This document shows positions 43,840-53,449 of a DNA stretch of 64,000 bases, piece by piece. Under the pieces are notes generated by a model that had not been told where the DNA came from, did not search any database, and worked only from the letters and a program-made list of their open reading frames with translations. Source of the stretch: Streptomyces sp. Go-475 (GTDB taxonomy: Bacteria > Actinomycetota > Actinomycetes > Streptomycetales > Streptomycetaceae); contig NZ_CP026121.1 of NCBI RefSeq assembly GCF_003330845.1, positions 7,545,501-7,609,500 on the forward strand, in the 5' to 3' direction. Position numbers and translations under genes: made by a program. How positions within the stretch are numbered: position 1 is the first letter of the stretch; each line of letters starts with the position of its first letter.

Positions 43840-44961
43840 TCACCCTCCCGCGCCGTCCTCCTCCGCCAGCACCCGCTGGGCCGTCGCGAACGCCGAGTTC
43901 GCCGCCGGCACCCCGCAGTACACCGCCGTCTGCAGCAGCACCGCGCCGATCTCCTCCGGGGTGAGGCCGCCCCGGCGGGCCGCCCGGACGTGCATGGCCA
44001 GTTCGTCGTAGTGGCCGTGCGCGACCAGCGCGGTGAGGGTGATCATGCTGCGCTCGCGGCGCGACAGCGTCGGGTCGGTCCAGATCTCGCCCCAGGCGTA
44101 GCGCGAGATGAAGTCCTGGAAGCGGGCCGTGAAGGGCGTCTGCCGGGCCTGGGCCCGGTCGACGTGCGCGTCGCCGAGGACCTCGCGCCGCACCTCCATC
44201 CCGCGTCGGGCCGGCCCGCCCAGGTGGGCGCGGAGCGCGGTCAGCACCGCCTCCGGGCACTGCGCGGGCGCCAGGTGCGAGGCGCCGGGGATCTCGACGA
44301 GCGCCGCGCCGGGCACCGCGTCGGCGATCTCCCGCAGGTGCGCGGGCGGTGTCGCGGGATCGTCGCGGCCGGCGATCAGCAGGGTCGGCACGCTGATCTC
44401 GGCCAGCCGGTCCCGCAGATCGAACGCGGCGAGCGCGTCGCAGCAGGCGGCGTACGCCTCCGGGTCGGCCCGGCGGTGGTCCTCCACCAGCCCCGGCACG
44501 GTGAACCCGGCGGTGAACCAGCGGGAGTCCGCGCTCTCCGCCAGCCCGGCCAGCCCTTCCCGCCGCACCAGCGCGGCCCGCTCCTCCCACGGCCCGGCTC
44601 CGTTGAAGTGGGCCGACGAGCAGATCACGGCCAGCGACGACAGCCGCTGCGGGTGGTGCACCGCGAGATGCAGCCCCACGGCCCCGCCCAGGGACACGCC
44701 CGCGTACGCGAACCGCTCGATCCCGAGCGAGTCGGCCAGCGCCAGCACCAGCCCGGCGAGGTCACCGACCGTGGCACCCGCCTCGATGAGGTCAGCCGCC
44801 GAACCGCCGTGCCCCGGCAGGTCCCAGCGCACCACCCGGTGCGTGATCGACAGCTCGGGCGCCACCTTGTCCCACAGGGCGTACGACGTGCCGAGGGAGG
44901 GACCGAGCAGCAGGGGCGGCGCGGCGGCGGGGCCTTCGGCACGGTGGTTCAGCAGCGTCAA
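43840..44961 (-). CDS. pcaL: PcaL: 3-oxoadipate enol-lactonase/4-carboxymuconolactone decarboxylase fusion
   Basis: A 373-residue fusion. The first 245 residues are an alpha/beta-hydrolase (PcaD) with nucleophile S90 in GVSLGG, the acid in DDPATPPAH and the histidine in GASHLAPAQCP. The remainder is a CMD-type decarboxylase (PcaC) with WTDPTLSRRERSMITLTAL, HVRAARRGGLTPEEI and the active-site region LLQTAVYCGVPAA. It performs two consecutive steps from 4-carboxymuconolactone to 3-oxoadipate. Such PcaD-PcaC fusions are typical of actinomycetes. The start overlaps the pcaB stop. Confidence 0.93.
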   Translation of the reverse strand: MTLLNHRAEGPAAAPPLLLGPSLGTSYALWDKVAPELSITHRVVRWDLPGHGGSAADLIEAGATVGDLAGLVLALADSLGIERFAYAGVSLGGAVGLHLAVHHPQRLSSLAVICSSAHFNGAGPWEERAALVRREGLAGLAESADSRWFTAGFTVPGLVEDHRRADPEAYAACCDALAAFDLRDRLAEISVPTLLIAGRDDPATPPAHLREIADAVPGAALVEIPGASHLAPAQCPEAVLTALRAHLGGPARRGMEVRREVLGDAHVDRAQARQTPFTARFQDFISRYAWGEIWTDPTLSRRERSMITLTALVAHGHYDELAMHVRAARRGGLTPEEIGAVLLQTAVYCGVPAANSAFATAQRVLAEEDGAGG

Positions 44962-46253
44962 CGTCGCTCCAGGGCACGGTCGGTGAGGGCCCCCGCGGAG
45001 CCCGTGTAGTGGGTCGGGTCGAGGTCGGTCTTCGCCAGCTCGGGCGCCTCGGCGAGCGGGCGCCCCTCGGAAGCCAGCCGGGTGAGCAGTTCCTTGGCCC
45101 GGGCCCGGCCCAGCACCGGGGCCAGCTCGGCCGACAGCCGCTCGGACACGATCAACCCGTCGGTGAGATCCAGGTGTTCACGCATGGCCTTGGGCCTGAC
45201 CCGCAGTCCCTCCGCCAGTTCGACGGCGTCCCGGGCGGCCCCGCCGGCCAGCCGCAGCAGGTCCCGCAGCGGCTCCCACTCCGCGTGCCAGGCCCCGGCC
45301 GGCCGCTCGTCCTCCGCCGCCAGCGATCCGTACAGCGTGGCCGCGAGCTGGGGCGCCCGCCGCGCGGCGGCGGCGATCAGGGTGGACCGTACGGGGTTGG
45401 CCTTGTGCGGCATGGCGGACGAACCCCCGCCACTGCCCTCCGCGACCTCGGCGATCTCGGTGCGCGACAGGGTGAGGACGTCCACGGCGACCTTGCCGAG
45501 CGCGCCCGCCGTGAACGCCAGGCACCCGGCGAGATCGGCGACGGGTGTCCGCAGGGTGTGCCAGGGCAGCTCGGGTGCCCGCAGGCCGAGTTCGCGGGCG
45601 TACGCCACCGGCAGCGCGGTCGGATCGTCGGCGCCGTACGCCCCGAACGCGGCCAACGTGCCCGCCGCGCCACCGAGTTGGACGGGCAGGGAGGCGCGTA
45701 CGGCCTGGACCCGGTCCCGCGCGTCGAGGACCAGTGACCGCCATCCGGCCGCCTTCAGCCCGAACGTGGTCGGTACGGCGTGCTGGGTGAGCGTCCGCCC
45801 CGGCATCGCGGTGTCGCGGTGCTCGGCGGCCAGGCGGGACAGGGCCTGTGCGGTGCGGTCGAGGTCGGCGAGGAGCAGGTCCAGCGTCCGCGCGGCGACC
45901 AGCATCGTCGCGGTGTCCATGATGTCCTGGCTGGTCGCACCCCGGTGCACGTAGGGGCCGTACGTGTCGCCGACGGCCTTCGTGAGGTCCGCGACCAGGG
46001 GGATCACGGGGTTGCCGCCCGCCCGGGCCCGCCCGGCCAGGGACCGTACGTCGAAGCCGCCGGAGCCGGCCGCCCCGGTGACCGCCGTGGCCGCCTCGGC
46101 CGGGGCGAGCCCCAGCGCCGCCTGGGCCCGGGTCAGGGCTGCCTCCGCGTCGAGCAGCGCCCGCAGCCATGCCTCGTCGTTCGTGGCGGACGCGGCCGGC
46201 GAGCCGGTCCAGCCGGGGCCGAGCAGTCCGGTGTCGCCAGGGTCAGGTGTCAC
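44958..46253 (-). CDS. pcaB: 3-carboxy-cis,cis-muconate cycloisomerase
   Basis: A 431-residue fumarase/aspartase-superfamily enzyme. The superfamily signature GGSSAMPHKANPV is near residue 280, preceded by HRGATSQDIMDTA and TLTQHAVPTTFG. It converts 3-carboxymuconate to 4-carboxymuconolactone. GTG 46253 overlaps the pcaG stop (GTGA), and its end overlaps pcaL by 4 bases, so the operon is tightly coupled here. Confidence 0.93.
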   Translation of the reverse strand: MTPDPGDTGLLGPGWTGSPAASATNDEAWLRALLDAEAALTRAQAALGLAPAEAATAVTGAAGSGGFDVRSLAGRARAGGNPVIPLVADLTKAVGDTYGPYVHRGATSQDIMDTATMLVAARTLDLLLADLDRTAQALSRLAAEHRDTAMPGRTLTQHAVPTTFGLKAAGWRSLVLDARDRVQAVRASLPVQLGGAAGTLAAFGAYGADDPTALPVAYARELGLRAPELPWHTLRTPVADLAGCLAFTAGALGKVAVDVLTLSRTEIAEVAEGSGGGSSAMPHKANPVRSTLIAAAARRAPQLAATLYGSLAAEDERPAGAWHAEWEPLRDLLRLAGGAARDAVELAEGLRVRPKAMREHLDLTDGLIVSERLSAELAPVLGRARAKELLTRLASEGRPLAEAPELAKTDLDPTHYTGSAGALTDRALERR

Positions 46254-46855
46254 TGGAACTCCAGAAAGACCGTCTCGCCTTCGCCCTGAAGGCGGATGTC
46301 GAAACGGTACGTGCCGCTCGCCTCCTCCGTGGCGATCAGCGTGTCGCGGCGCCCGTCGTCCAGCCGGGACAGCAGCGGGTCGGCGGCGAGCGCCGTCGCG
46401 TCGCCCGGCAGGTAGATCCGGGTGTACAGGTGCACGAGCAGCCCCCGGGCGAAGACGCACACGCTGAGGTAGGGGGCGTTCCGCCCGCGCGCTCCCGGCC
46501 GCAGGGTGCGCGCGTACCAGTGCCCGTTCGTGTCGGTCTGGATGCGGCCCCAGCCGGTGAACTCCACGCCGTTGCGCCCCAGGAAGCCGCCCGAGGCAGG
46601 GTCGCGCCGCATCGAGCCGTCGGCGGTCGGCAGGTCGCCTGCCGGGTCCGGGCCCCACAGCTCGATCAGGGCGTCGGGCAGCGGCTCACCCTCGCCGTCG
46701 GTGACGTAGCCGTGCACGGTGATCGTGTCCGGGTGCCCGGCGGGCGCGATGTCCTCGCCGCCGCGGAACGGCAGGGCGTGGCCGTAGAACGGGCCGACGG
46801 TGTGCGACGGGGTGGGCAGCACGCTCTCCGGCCTGCTGGTGTCGATCTTCGTCAT
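46250..46855 (-). CDS. pcaG: Protocatechuate 3,4-dioxygenase alpha subunit
   Basis: A 201-residue intradiol dioxygenase subunit. Typical segments are PSHTVGPFYGHALPF, DALIELWGPDPAG and GWGRIQTDTNGHWYARTLRPG. The iron ligands are provided by the beta subunit, and the Tyr/His set is accordingly incomplete here. With PcaH it opens protocatechuate between the hydroxyls. It lies 6 bases after pcaH. Confidence 0.94.
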   Translation of the reverse strand: MTKIDTSRPESVLPTPSHTVGPFYGHALPFRGGEDIAPAGHPDTITVHGYVTDGEGEPLPDALIELWGPDPAGDLPTADGSMRRDPASGGFLGRNGVEFTGWGRIQTDTNGHWYARTLRPGARGRNAPYLSVCVFARGLLVHLYTRIYLPGDATALAADPLLSRLDDGRRDTLIATEEASGTYRFDIRLQGEGETVFLEFQ

Positions 46856-46861
46856 GGCAGC

Positions 46862-47635
46862 TCAGCGCCCTTCCTCGATCCAGGTGGCGTTCGGGCCGTC
46901 CAGCACGATGTCCCAGTGGTAGCCCATCGAGAACTCCGGCACCGACAGGCTGTGGTCGTACGTCGCGACCAGGCGCTGCCGGGCCGCGTCGTCCGTCACC
47001 GACTGGATGATCGGGTCGTAGGGGAACAGCGGGTCGCTCGGGAAGTACATCTGCGTGACGAGGCGCTGGGTGAACGCCGTGCCGAAGAGCGAGAAGTGGA
47101 TGTGCGCCGGCCGCCAGGCGTTGAGGTGCTGGCGCCACGGGTACGGGCCCGGCTGGATGGTGGTGAAGTGGTAGCGGCCCTCGTCGTCGGTCAGGGTGCG
47201 GCCCACGCCGGTGAAGTTCGGGTCCAGCGGGGCGTCGTGCTGCTCGCGCTGGTGGGCGTAGCGGCCCGCCGAGTTGGCCTGCCAGATCTCCACGAGCTGG
47301 CCGCGCACCGGGCGGCCGTCGCGGTCCAGCAGCCGCCCGGAGACGGTGATGCGCTCGCCGATCGGCTCGCCGGGGTGCTGCCGGGTGAGGTCGTTGTCGA
47401 TCTCGGTGATGTCCCGCTGCCCGAAGGCCGGGGAGGACAGCTCCACCAGCTCCGGGTCCTTGCTGACGTCGATGGTGACCGGTGGCTGCTTCGGATGGCG
47501 GAGCACCGAGGAGCGGTACGGCGCGTAGTCGCGGCGCGGATGGTGCTCGACGGGCCCGCCGCCGGCGAGCCGCTTCTCGTACGCGGCGTGCTCGGCCGCG
47601 ATCTCCTGATCGATGTCGTGCTGTGTGAGAGTCAT
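46862..47635 (-). CDS. pcaH: Protocatechuate 3,4-dioxygenase beta subunit
   Basis: A 257-residue catalytic subunit. It has the N-terminal PCDO_beta_N segment (HHPRRDYAPYRSSVLRHPKQ), then QLVEIWQANSAGRYAHQREQ (a Tyr ligand), and GPYPWRQHLNAWRPAHIHFSLFG with the second Tyr/His ligand region (HIHFS). It binds Fe(III) and cleaves protocatechuate. A 107-base gap to pcaF upstream carries a dispersed-repeat sequence, so an internal promoter or attenuation is possible. Confidence 0.94.
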   Translation of the reverse strand: MTLTQHDIDQEIAAEHAAYEKRLAGGGPVEHHPRRDYAPYRSSVLRHPKQPPVTIDVSKDPELVELSSPAFGQRDITEIDNDLTRQHPGEPIGERITVSGRLLDRDGRPVRGQLVEIWQANSAGRYAHQREQHDAPLDPNFTGVGRTLTDDEGRYHFTTIQPGPYPWRQHLNAWRPAHIHFSLFGTAFTQRLVTQMYFPSDPLFPYDPIIQSVTDDAARQRLVATYDHSLSVPEFSMGYHWDIVLDGPNATWIEEGR

Positions 47636-47691
47636 GGGGGTCCCAGAGGTTCGTACGGTTCTCGTCGACGGGGGCGGGGATCGCGCCTCGA

Positions 47692-47735
47692 AGGGGCGCG
47701 GGGAACTGCGCGACCAGCCACATCCGGCCCGCAGC
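47692..47735. repeat. Streptomyces dispersed GC-rich repeat between pcaF and pcaH
   Basis: The core GGGGCGCGGGGAACTGCGCG at 47693-47712 is followed by ACCAGCCACATCCGGCCCGC. I recognise this as a sequence found many times in intergenic regions of Streptomyces genomes (from memory, not checked). It contains GCGC arms that can pair. Its position inside an otherwise compact operon is unusual. Confidence 0.55.
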
Positions 47736-47742
47736 GGAACGT

Positions 47743-48945
47743 CTACCGTTCCAGGACGAGCGCGAGGCCCTGACCCACCCCGATACACAGCGTGGCGACA
47801 CCGACGCCACTGCCACGCCGCGCGAGCTGATGGGCAACCGTGCCGGCGAGCCGCGCCCCGGACGCGCCCAGCGGATGCCCGAGCGCGATCGCACCACCCT
47901 GCGGATTGAGAATCGCCGGATCGAACTCGGGCCACTCGGCCACACACCCCAGCACCTGCGCCGCGAACGCCTCGTTCAGCTCCAGCACGGCCAGGTCGCC
48001 GAACCCCTTGCCCGCCTTCGCCAGGGCCCGGTTCACGGCCTCGACGGGCGCCAGTCCGAAGTAGTGCGGGTCGGTCGCGGAGACGCCCGTCGCCCGGACG
48101 CGGGCGAGCGGCTCGCGCCCCGTGGCCCGCAGCCCCTCCTCGTCGACGAGCAGCAGCGCCGCCGCGCCGTCGTTGAGCGGCGAGGCGTTGCCCGCCGTCA
48201 CCGTCCCGCCCTCCTGGCGGAAGGACGGCTTCAGCCTGGCCATCGCCGCCAGGGAGGCATCCGGACGGACGCTTTCGTCGGTGGCGAAGACGAGCGGGTC
48301 GCCCTTGCGCCGCGGAATCGTCACGGGCGCCGACTCGCCCTCGAACAACCCCTGTCGCTGTGCCGCCGCGGCCTTCTCATGGCTGCGCAGCGCGAACTCG
48401 TCCTGCTGCTCCCGGCCGATCTTGTGCTTGTCGGCGATGAGTTCCGCGCTCTCGCCCAGCGGGATCGTCCACTGCGGTTCCATGCGCGGGTTGACCATGC
48501 GCCAGCCGAGGGTCGTGGAGTACAGCTCGGTGTGCCCGGCCGGGAAGGGCTTGTCGCTCTTCGGCAGGACGTACGGCGCCCGCGTCATCGACTCGACCCC
48601 GCCGGCCAGGGCGATCGAGGCGTCGCCGAGCGCGATGGCCCGGGCCGCCTGGATCACGGCCTCGAGGCCGGACGCGCACAGCCGGTTGACGGTCACGCCC
48701 GGTACGGACGTGGGCAGCCCCGCGATCAGGGCGGCCATGCGGCCGACGTTGCGGTTCTCCTCGCCGGCGCCGTTGGCGTTGCCGAGGTACACGTCCTCGA
48801 TCCGGGCCGGGTCCAGCTCCGGCGTCCGCGCGAGGAGTTCGCGGATGGCGTGCGCGGCCAGGTCGTCCGGACGCACGCCGGCCAGTGCCCCGTTGTAGCG
48901 GCCGATCGGCGTACGGACCGCGTCGACGATGTAGACGTCCTTCAC
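47743..48945 (-). CDS. pcaF: Beta-ketoadipyl-CoA thiolase
   Basis: A 400-residue thiolase. The nucleophilic cysteine is in [12 protein letters not shown] (about residue 91). The C-terminal motifs [20 protein letters not shown] (His) and LCIGVGQG (second Cys) complete the active site. It cleaves beta-ketoadipyl-CoA to succinyl-CoA and acetyl-CoA, the last pathway step. Its ATG overlaps the pcaJ stop. Confidence 0.93.
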   Translation of the reverse strand: MKDVYIVDAVRTPIGRYNGALAGVRPDDLAAHAIRELLARTPELDPARIEDVYLGNANGAGEENRNVGRMAALIAGLPTSVPGVTVNRLCASGLEAVIQAARAIALGDASIALAGGVESMTRAPYVLPKSDKPFPAGHTELYSTTLGWRMVNPRMEPQWTIPLGESAELIADKHKIGREQQDEFALRSHEKAAAAQRQGLFEGESAPVTIPRRKGDPLVFATDESVRPDASLAAMARLKPSFRQEGGTVTAGNASPLNDGAAALLLVDEEGLRATGREPLARVRATGVSATDPHYFGLAPVEAVNRALAKAGKGFGDLAVLELNEAFAAQVLGCVAEWPEFDPAILNPQGGAIALGHPLGASGARLAGTVAHQLARRGSGVGVATLCIGVGQGLALVLER

Positions 48946-49586
48946 TTCACGCCCTCCGGCACGGTCAGCGGGGCGTCGGTCCTCGCCACGATCTCGTCGG
49001 CGGTCACGCCCGGCGCGGTCTCCACCAGCACGAGCCCGTCACCGGTGACGTCGAGGACGCCCAGGTCGGTGATGATCCGGTTCACGCAGCCCTTGCCGGT
49101 CAGCGGCAGGGCGCACTCGGTGAGGATCTTCGGCGAGCCGTCCTTGGCGGTGTGGGTCATGACGACCACGACCGTGCGGGCGCCGTGCACCAGGTCCATG
49201 GCCCCGCCGATGCCGGTGATCAGCTTGCCGGGCACGGCCCAGTTGGCGAGGTCGCCCTTCTCCGACACCTGCATGGCACCGAGCACGGCGACGTCGATGT
49301 GCCCGCCCCGGATCATCGAGAAGGACAGGGCCGAGTCGAAGAAGGACGCACCCGGCAGGACCGTCACGGTCTCCTTCCCGGCGTTGATCAGGTCCGGGTC
49401 GACGGTGTCCTCGGTGGGGTAGGGGCCGGTGCCGAGGATGCCGTTCTCGGATTCGAGGACGACCTCGACGCCCTCGGGGAGGTAGTTCGGGATGAGCGTG
49501 GGCAGGCCGATGCCGAGGTTGACGTACTGGCCGTCCCTCAGCTCCCGCGCCGCCCGCGCGGCCATCTCCTCGCGCGTCCAGGCCAT
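48942..49586 (-). CDS. pcaJ: 3-oxoacid (3-oxoadipate) CoA-transferase beta subunit
   Basis: A 214-residue subunit. The catalytic glutamate region is [11 protein letters not shown] (about residue 46), followed by [20 protein letters not shown]. It transfers CoA from succinyl-CoA to 3-oxoadipate together with PcaI. It starts at the pcaI stop (TGATG overlap). Confidence 0.92.
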   Translation of the reverse strand: MAWTREEMAARAARELRDGQYVNLGIGLPTLIPNYLPEGVEVVLESENGILGTGPYPTEDTVDPDLINAGKETVTVLPGASFFDSALSFSMIRGGHIDVAVLGAMQVSEKGDLANWAVPGKLITGIGGAMDLVHGARTVVVVMTHTAKDGSPKILTECALPLTGKGCVNRIITDLGVLDVTGDGLVLVETAPGVTADEIVARTDAPLTVPEGVK

Positions 49587-50341
49587 CAGGACCTCACCGT
49601 CCGCTGCTCGATCTGCTTGTCCGCCGCCTGCTCCGGGGTGAGCGCGAGCACCCGCTGCACGAAGACGCCCGGCAGGTGCACCGCGTCCGGGTCGATCTCG
49701 CCGGGCTCCACCAGCTCCTCGACCTCGGCGATCGCGATCCGCCCGGCCATCGCGGCCAGCGGGTTGAAGTTGCGGGCGGACTTGTTGAACACCAGGTTCC
49801 CGTGCCGGTCGCCCTTCGCTGCCCGGACCAGGGCGAAGTCGGTGCGGATGCCCCGCTCCAGCACGTACGGGGTGCCGTCGAACTCCCGGACCTCCTTCGG
49901 CGGCGAGGCCAGCGCGACGCCGCCCTCCCCGTCGTAGCGCCACGGCAGTCCGCCGTCGGCGACCTGGGTGCCCACCCCGGCCGGGGTGTAGAAGGCGGGG
50001 ATCCCGGCGCCGCCGGCCCGCAGCCGCTCGGCGAGCGTGCCCTGCGGGATCAGCTCGACCTCCAGCTCGCCGGCCAGGTACTGCCGGGCGAACTCCTTGT
50101 TGGCGCCGATGTAGGAGCCCGTGACCCGGGCGATCCGGCCGGCGGCGAGGAGGACCGCGAGGCCGGACTCCATCGCCCCGCAGTTGTTGGACACCACCGA
50201 CAGCCCGGCGACCCCGCGCTCGTGGAGCGCCTGGATCAGTACGTTCGGCACACCGCTCAGCCCGAAACCGCCCACCGCGAGCGACGCGCCGTCCGGCACG
50301 TCGGCCACCGCCTCCAGGGCTGTGGCGACCACCTTGTCCAT
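49586..50341 (-). CDS. pcaI: 3-oxoacid (3-oxoadipate) CoA-transferase alpha subunit
   Basis: A 251-residue subunit. The glycine-rich CoA-binding segment is [17 protein letters not shown], and [19 protein letters not shown] is characteristic of the alpha subunit. It is the first gene of the leftward pcaIJFHGBL operon, about 38 bases from an AT-rich palindrome that probably binds PcaV. Confidence 0.92.
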   Translation of the reverse strand: MDKVVATALEAVADVPDGASLAVGGFGLSGVPNVLIQALHERGVAGLSVVSNNCGAMESGLAVLLAAGRIARVTGSYIGANKEFARQYLAGELEVELIPQGTLAERLRAGGAGIPAFYTPAGVGTQVADGGLPWRYDGEGGVALASPPKEVREFDGTPYVLERGIRTDFALVRAAKGDRHGNLVFNKSARNFNPLAAMAGRIAIAEVEELVEPGEIDPDAVHLPGVFVQRVLALTPEQAADKQIEQRTVRS

Positions 50342-50379
50342 CCGAGAAGCCCCATCTCTTCCGAGCGACCCGACCGAAT

Positions 50380-50397
50380 TAATCAGGGCACTGATTA
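50380..50397. promoter_or_regulatory. Putative PcaV operator
   Basis: TAATCAG (50380-50386) and CTGATTA (50391-50397) form a perfect 7-bp inverted repeat with a 4-base spacer, in the pcaV-pcaI intergenic region. PcaV of S. coelicolor is a MarR repressor of the same operon, released by protocatechuate, so this AT-rich palindrome is a strong operator candidate. Confidence 0.75.
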
Positions 50398-50561
50398 TTT
50401 CCGCGAAGCTTTCCTCACGCTGCCACCGGGGCGGCCGGGCGTCAAGACCTTGCATTCTTCGGCACTCACCGTCATCGCGGACGGCAGACAGCCCGGTTCG
50501 TGGCCGGGTATCGTTCAGTGCACCAACGAATACGAGCGGCGAAGACGAGCGAGGGGTGCAC

Positions 50562-51026
50562 ATGGCGGCGGCGGACCTCACCACCCACCCCGGGCACCTG
50601 GCCCGGCGGCTCCAGCAGGCCCACTACCTGCTGTGGAACACGATGGTCTCCGAGGAGATCACCTCGCCGCAGTTCGCGGTCCTCAACGCCCTCGTCGCCG
50701 AGCCGGGACTGGACCAGCGCACGGTGGGGGAGCGGGTGGGGCTCGACCGGTCCACGGTCGCCGAGGTGATCAGCCGGCTCGGCCGGCGCGGACTGCTCGA
50801 CAAGGTGCGCGACCCGCAGGACGGCCGCCGCTTCCTGCTGCGCCTCACGGACGAGGGCGTGCGCACGCACCGCAAGCTGACCGTGCGCACCGCGCGGATG
50901 AACCAGGTCTTCCTCGCCCCGCTGACCGCCGAGGAGCGGACGGTGTTCTTCGACCTCATCCGGCGGGTGGCGGACGCGGCCGAGGGGCTCCGCAACCCCG
51001 AGGAGCCCCTGGTGGCGCCCGGCTGA
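50562..51026 (+). CDS. pcaV: MarR-family repressor PcaV
   Basis: A 154-residue MarR regulator. The winged helix-turn-helix is about residues 35-95, with recognition helix RTVGERVGLDRSTVAEVISR and wing DPQDGRRFLLRLT. Position and orientation, divergent from pcaI, match PcaV of S. coelicolor, which represses the protocatechuate operon and responds to protocatechuate. ATG 50562 has GAGGGG just upstream. Confidence 0.9.
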   Translation: MAAADLTTHPGHLARRLQQAHYLLWNTMVSEEITSPQFAVLNALVAEPGLDQRTVGERVGLDRSTVAEVISRLGRRGLLDKVRDPQDGRRFLLRLTDEGVRTHRKLTVRTARMNQVFLAPLTAEERTVFFDLIRRVADAAEGLRNPEEPLVAPG

Positions 51027-51067
51027 CCGGCGCGACCCGTGCGGTCCGTGCGACCCGTGCGGGAGGG

Positions 51068-52048
51068 TCAGGACGCCTTGGCGTACACCACCCACACCTG
51101 GCCCTTCGCGAAGTTCACCGGCGTGCCGTCGCCGGTGGTGAACGCCGTACCGTCGGCGGCCTCCGCGCGCTTCCAGTTCACGTCGTAGGCCCGTCCGTCC
51201 CGCAGCACCTTCGCCTTCCCCGAGCCGACCGTCTCGGTGTACGGCGTGTTGTTGCCGAGGAAGTCACGGAAGGCGGACTCGCGCACCGTGACGTACTGCA
51301 CGACGATCGTCGCGGCCGCCATCCGCTTGCCGTCGGCGGTCGTGGCGGGCGCGCCGTCCATGCCGACCAGCCAGCGGTCCCGGGCGTCCGACCAGGTGAA
51401 GGTGAAACGGGCCGCCGGGTAGCGCACCGTCTGCGAGGCCGTCGCCGTGCCGCCCGCCGGGGCGGAGCCGTAGCGGAAACCGGTGGTCAGGGCGGACTGG
51501 CCGGGGGTCTCGGGCACGAGCCGCTCGGGCCGCAGGAAGAGGTTGTACGGGGCGGGCCGGCCGGAGTCGCGGAAGAAGGCGTCGGGGGTGCTGCCCGGGG
51601 TCTCCGCCCGCAGCGGTGCCCGGTCGATCAGCGGCAGGAGCTTCTTCTGCGCGCCGGAGAAGGCGAGGGTGGGCCGGTCGAACTGGCGCAGCAGCTCCAG
51701 GTCCGACTCGCGTGCGCTGCGCACCGGGCCGACGGTCTTCGGCACCTTGGTCGCGTACACCGCCATCAGCCGGCTCAGCCCGCCCTCGACCTGCTCCACG
51801 TACACCACGTCCGCGGCGTCGACGCCCGTGTGCGGCCGGGCCGCGCGGGCGTTGTCGATCTTCACGGCGAGGACGGAGCGGCCGGGCGCCGAGGGGGAGG
51901 TCTCCTGCCGCGACTCCCGGGCCGAGCCCCGTCCGTCGTCGGTGGTGCCGCCCCCGTTCGTGCAGCCCGCCGCCAGGGTGGCCGTCACCGTGGCGGCCAG
52001 CAGTGCCGCTGTCGTCGCGGCGCGCCGTCCGCGCGCCCCTCGTCCCAT
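51068..52048 (-). CDS. DUF3048 lipoprotein
   Basis: A 326-residue exported lipoprotein. The lipobox TLAAGC has its cysteine at residue 29, followed by a Gly/Ser/Glu linker. DUF3048 starts with VLAVKIDNARAARPHTGVDA and contains VYVEQVEGGLSRLMAVY and GPVRSARESDLELLRQFD, with the C-terminal DUF3048_C half GKAKVLRDGRAYDVNWKR. The biochemical function of the family is not known to me; it is often described as a putative lipoprotein such as YerB. Convergent with pcaV and not related to it. Confidence 0.87.
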   Translation of the reverse strand: MGRGARGRRAATTAALLAATVTATLAAGCTNGGGTTDDGRGSARESRQETSPSAPGRSVLAVKIDNARAARPHTGVDAADVVYVEQVEGGLSRLMAVYATKVPKTVGPVRSARESDLELLRQFDRPTLAFSGAQKKLLPLIDRAPLRAETPGSTPDAFFRDSGRPAPYNLFLRPERLVPETPGQSALTTGFRYGSAPAGGTATASQTVRYPAARFTFTWSDARDRWLVGMDGAPATTADGKRMAAATIVVQYVTVRESAFRDFLGNNTPYTETVGSGKAKVLRDGRAYDVNWKRAEAADGTAFTTGDGTPVNFAKGQVWVVYAKAS

Positions 52049-52190
52049 GCCCACCGTCGCCACCGCGCCCTTGTCATCGATCTGTCTTGATTGTGCGCTT
52101 ATCTGACCATCGATGGCCATACCCGATCGTTCTTGGCGTGGTGGTGTCCGCGCGGTGTCCGCCGATCGGCCCAAGGTTCAGCGCGGGACG

Positions 52191-52204
52191 CCCGGGTACC
52201 CGGG
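52191..52204. promoter_or_regulatory. 14-bp perfect palindrome upstream of the alcohol dehydrogenase gene
   Basis: CCCGGGTACCCGGG lies about 48 bases before the ATG at 52252. It could be an operator or form a hairpin in the leader. No regulator gene is adjacent. Confidence 0.4.
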
Positions 52205-52251
52205 TCTCGCCGACCGACCGACGCGCACGCCGACGGAGGGAGCGCGTAGCG

Positions 52252-53442
52252 ATGAGGGCAGTGACCTGGCAGGGCAAGCGGGATGTGCGCGTGGAGGACG
52301 TGCCCGATCCGCAGCTCCAGGAACCGACGGACGCGATCATCCGCATCACCTCCAGCGGGCTGTGCGGCTCCGACCTGCACCTGTACGAGGTGCTCACGCC
52401 GTTCATGACCCCGGGCGACATCCTGGGTCATGAACCCATGGGCATCGTCGAGGAGGTCGGCGCCGGCGTCCCGGACCTCCAGGTGGGGGACCGGGTGGTG
52501 GTGCCGTTCCAGATCGCCTGCGGCAACTGCTGGATGTGCCTCACCGGCCTCCCCACCCAGTGCGAGACCACCCAGGTCCACGGCGAGGGCATGGGCGCCG
52601 CCCTGTTCGGCTACACCCGCCTGTACGGCTCGGTGCCCGGCGCCCAGGCCGAGTACCTGCGCGTCCCGCAGGCCCAGTACGGCCCGATCAAGGTCCCCGA
52701 GGGGCCGCCCGACGACCGCTTCGTCTACCTCTCCGACGTCCTGCCCACCGCCTGGCAGGCGGTCGCCTACGCCGACATCCCCCAGGGCGGCAGCATCGCC
52801 GTGCTCGGCCTCGGACCCATCGGCGACATGGCCTGCCGCATCGCCCAGGTGCGTGGCGCCGGACGGGTGTTCGGCGTGGACCTGGTCCCGGAGCGGCTGA
52901 GCCGGGCCCGCGCGCGGGGCGTGGAGACGTACGACCTCAGGTCCTTCGACGACGAGAAGGAACTCGTCGCCGCGATCCGCGACGAGACCGACGGACGCGG
53001 TCCCGACGCCGTGATCGACGCCGTCGGCACCGAGGCCCACGGCAGCGCGGCCGCCAAGCTCGCCCAGCAGGCCACGGCGATCATGCCCCGCAAGCTGAGC
53101 GGCCCGTTCGCCGAACGCTTCAGCGTCGACCGCCTCGCCGCCCTCTACACCGCCATCGACCTGGTGCGCCGCGGCGGCACCATCTCGCTCTCCGGTGTCT
53201 ACGGCGGCATGGCCGACCCGATGCCGATGCTCACCCTGTTCGACAAGCAGATCCAGATGCGCATGGGCCAGGCCAACGTCCGCCGCTGGAGCGACGACAT
53301 CATCCCGTACCTGACCGACGAGGACCCGCTCGGCGTGGACGACTTCGCCACCCATCGGGTGCCGCTCTCCGAGGCGCCGCACGCGTACGACATGTTCCAG
53401 CGCAAGCAGGACGGCGCGGTCAAGGTGCTGATGCAGCCCTGA
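52252..53442 (+). CDS. Zinc-dependent alcohol/formaldehyde dehydrogenase (MDR family)
   Basis: A 396-residue medium-chain dehydrogenase. Catalytic zinc residues are in SSGLCGSDLHLYE and ILGHEPMGIVEEVG. The structural-zinc region GNCWMCLTGLPTQCETT has fewer cysteines than the classical four. The cofactor motif is VLGLGPIGDMAC. The inserted MPRKLSGPFAERFSVDRLAA segment is characteristic of the glutathione-independent formaldehyde dehydrogenase-like subgroup. Substrate unproven. GAGGGAG precedes the start. Confidence 0.87.
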   Translation: MRAVTWQGKRDVRVEDVPDPQLQEPTDAIIRITSSGLCGSDLHLYEVLTPFMTPGDILGHEPMGIVEEVGAGVPDLQVGDRVVVPFQIACGNCWMCLTGLPTQCETTQVHGEGMGAALFGYTRLYGSVPGAQAEYLRVPQAQYGPIKVPEGPPDDRFVYLSDVLPTAWQAVAYADIPQGGSIAVLGLGPIGDMACRIAQVRGAGRVFGVDLVPERLSRARARGVETYDLRSFDDEKELVAAIRDETDGRGPDAVIDAVGTEAHGSAAAKLAQQATAIMPRKLSGPFAERFSVDRLAALYTAIDLVRRGGTISLSGVYGGMADPMPMLTLFDKQIQMRMGQANVRRWSDDIIPYLTDEDPLGVDDFATHRVPLSEAPHAYDMFQRKQDGAVKVLMQP

Positions 53443-53449
53443 TCCCCGC

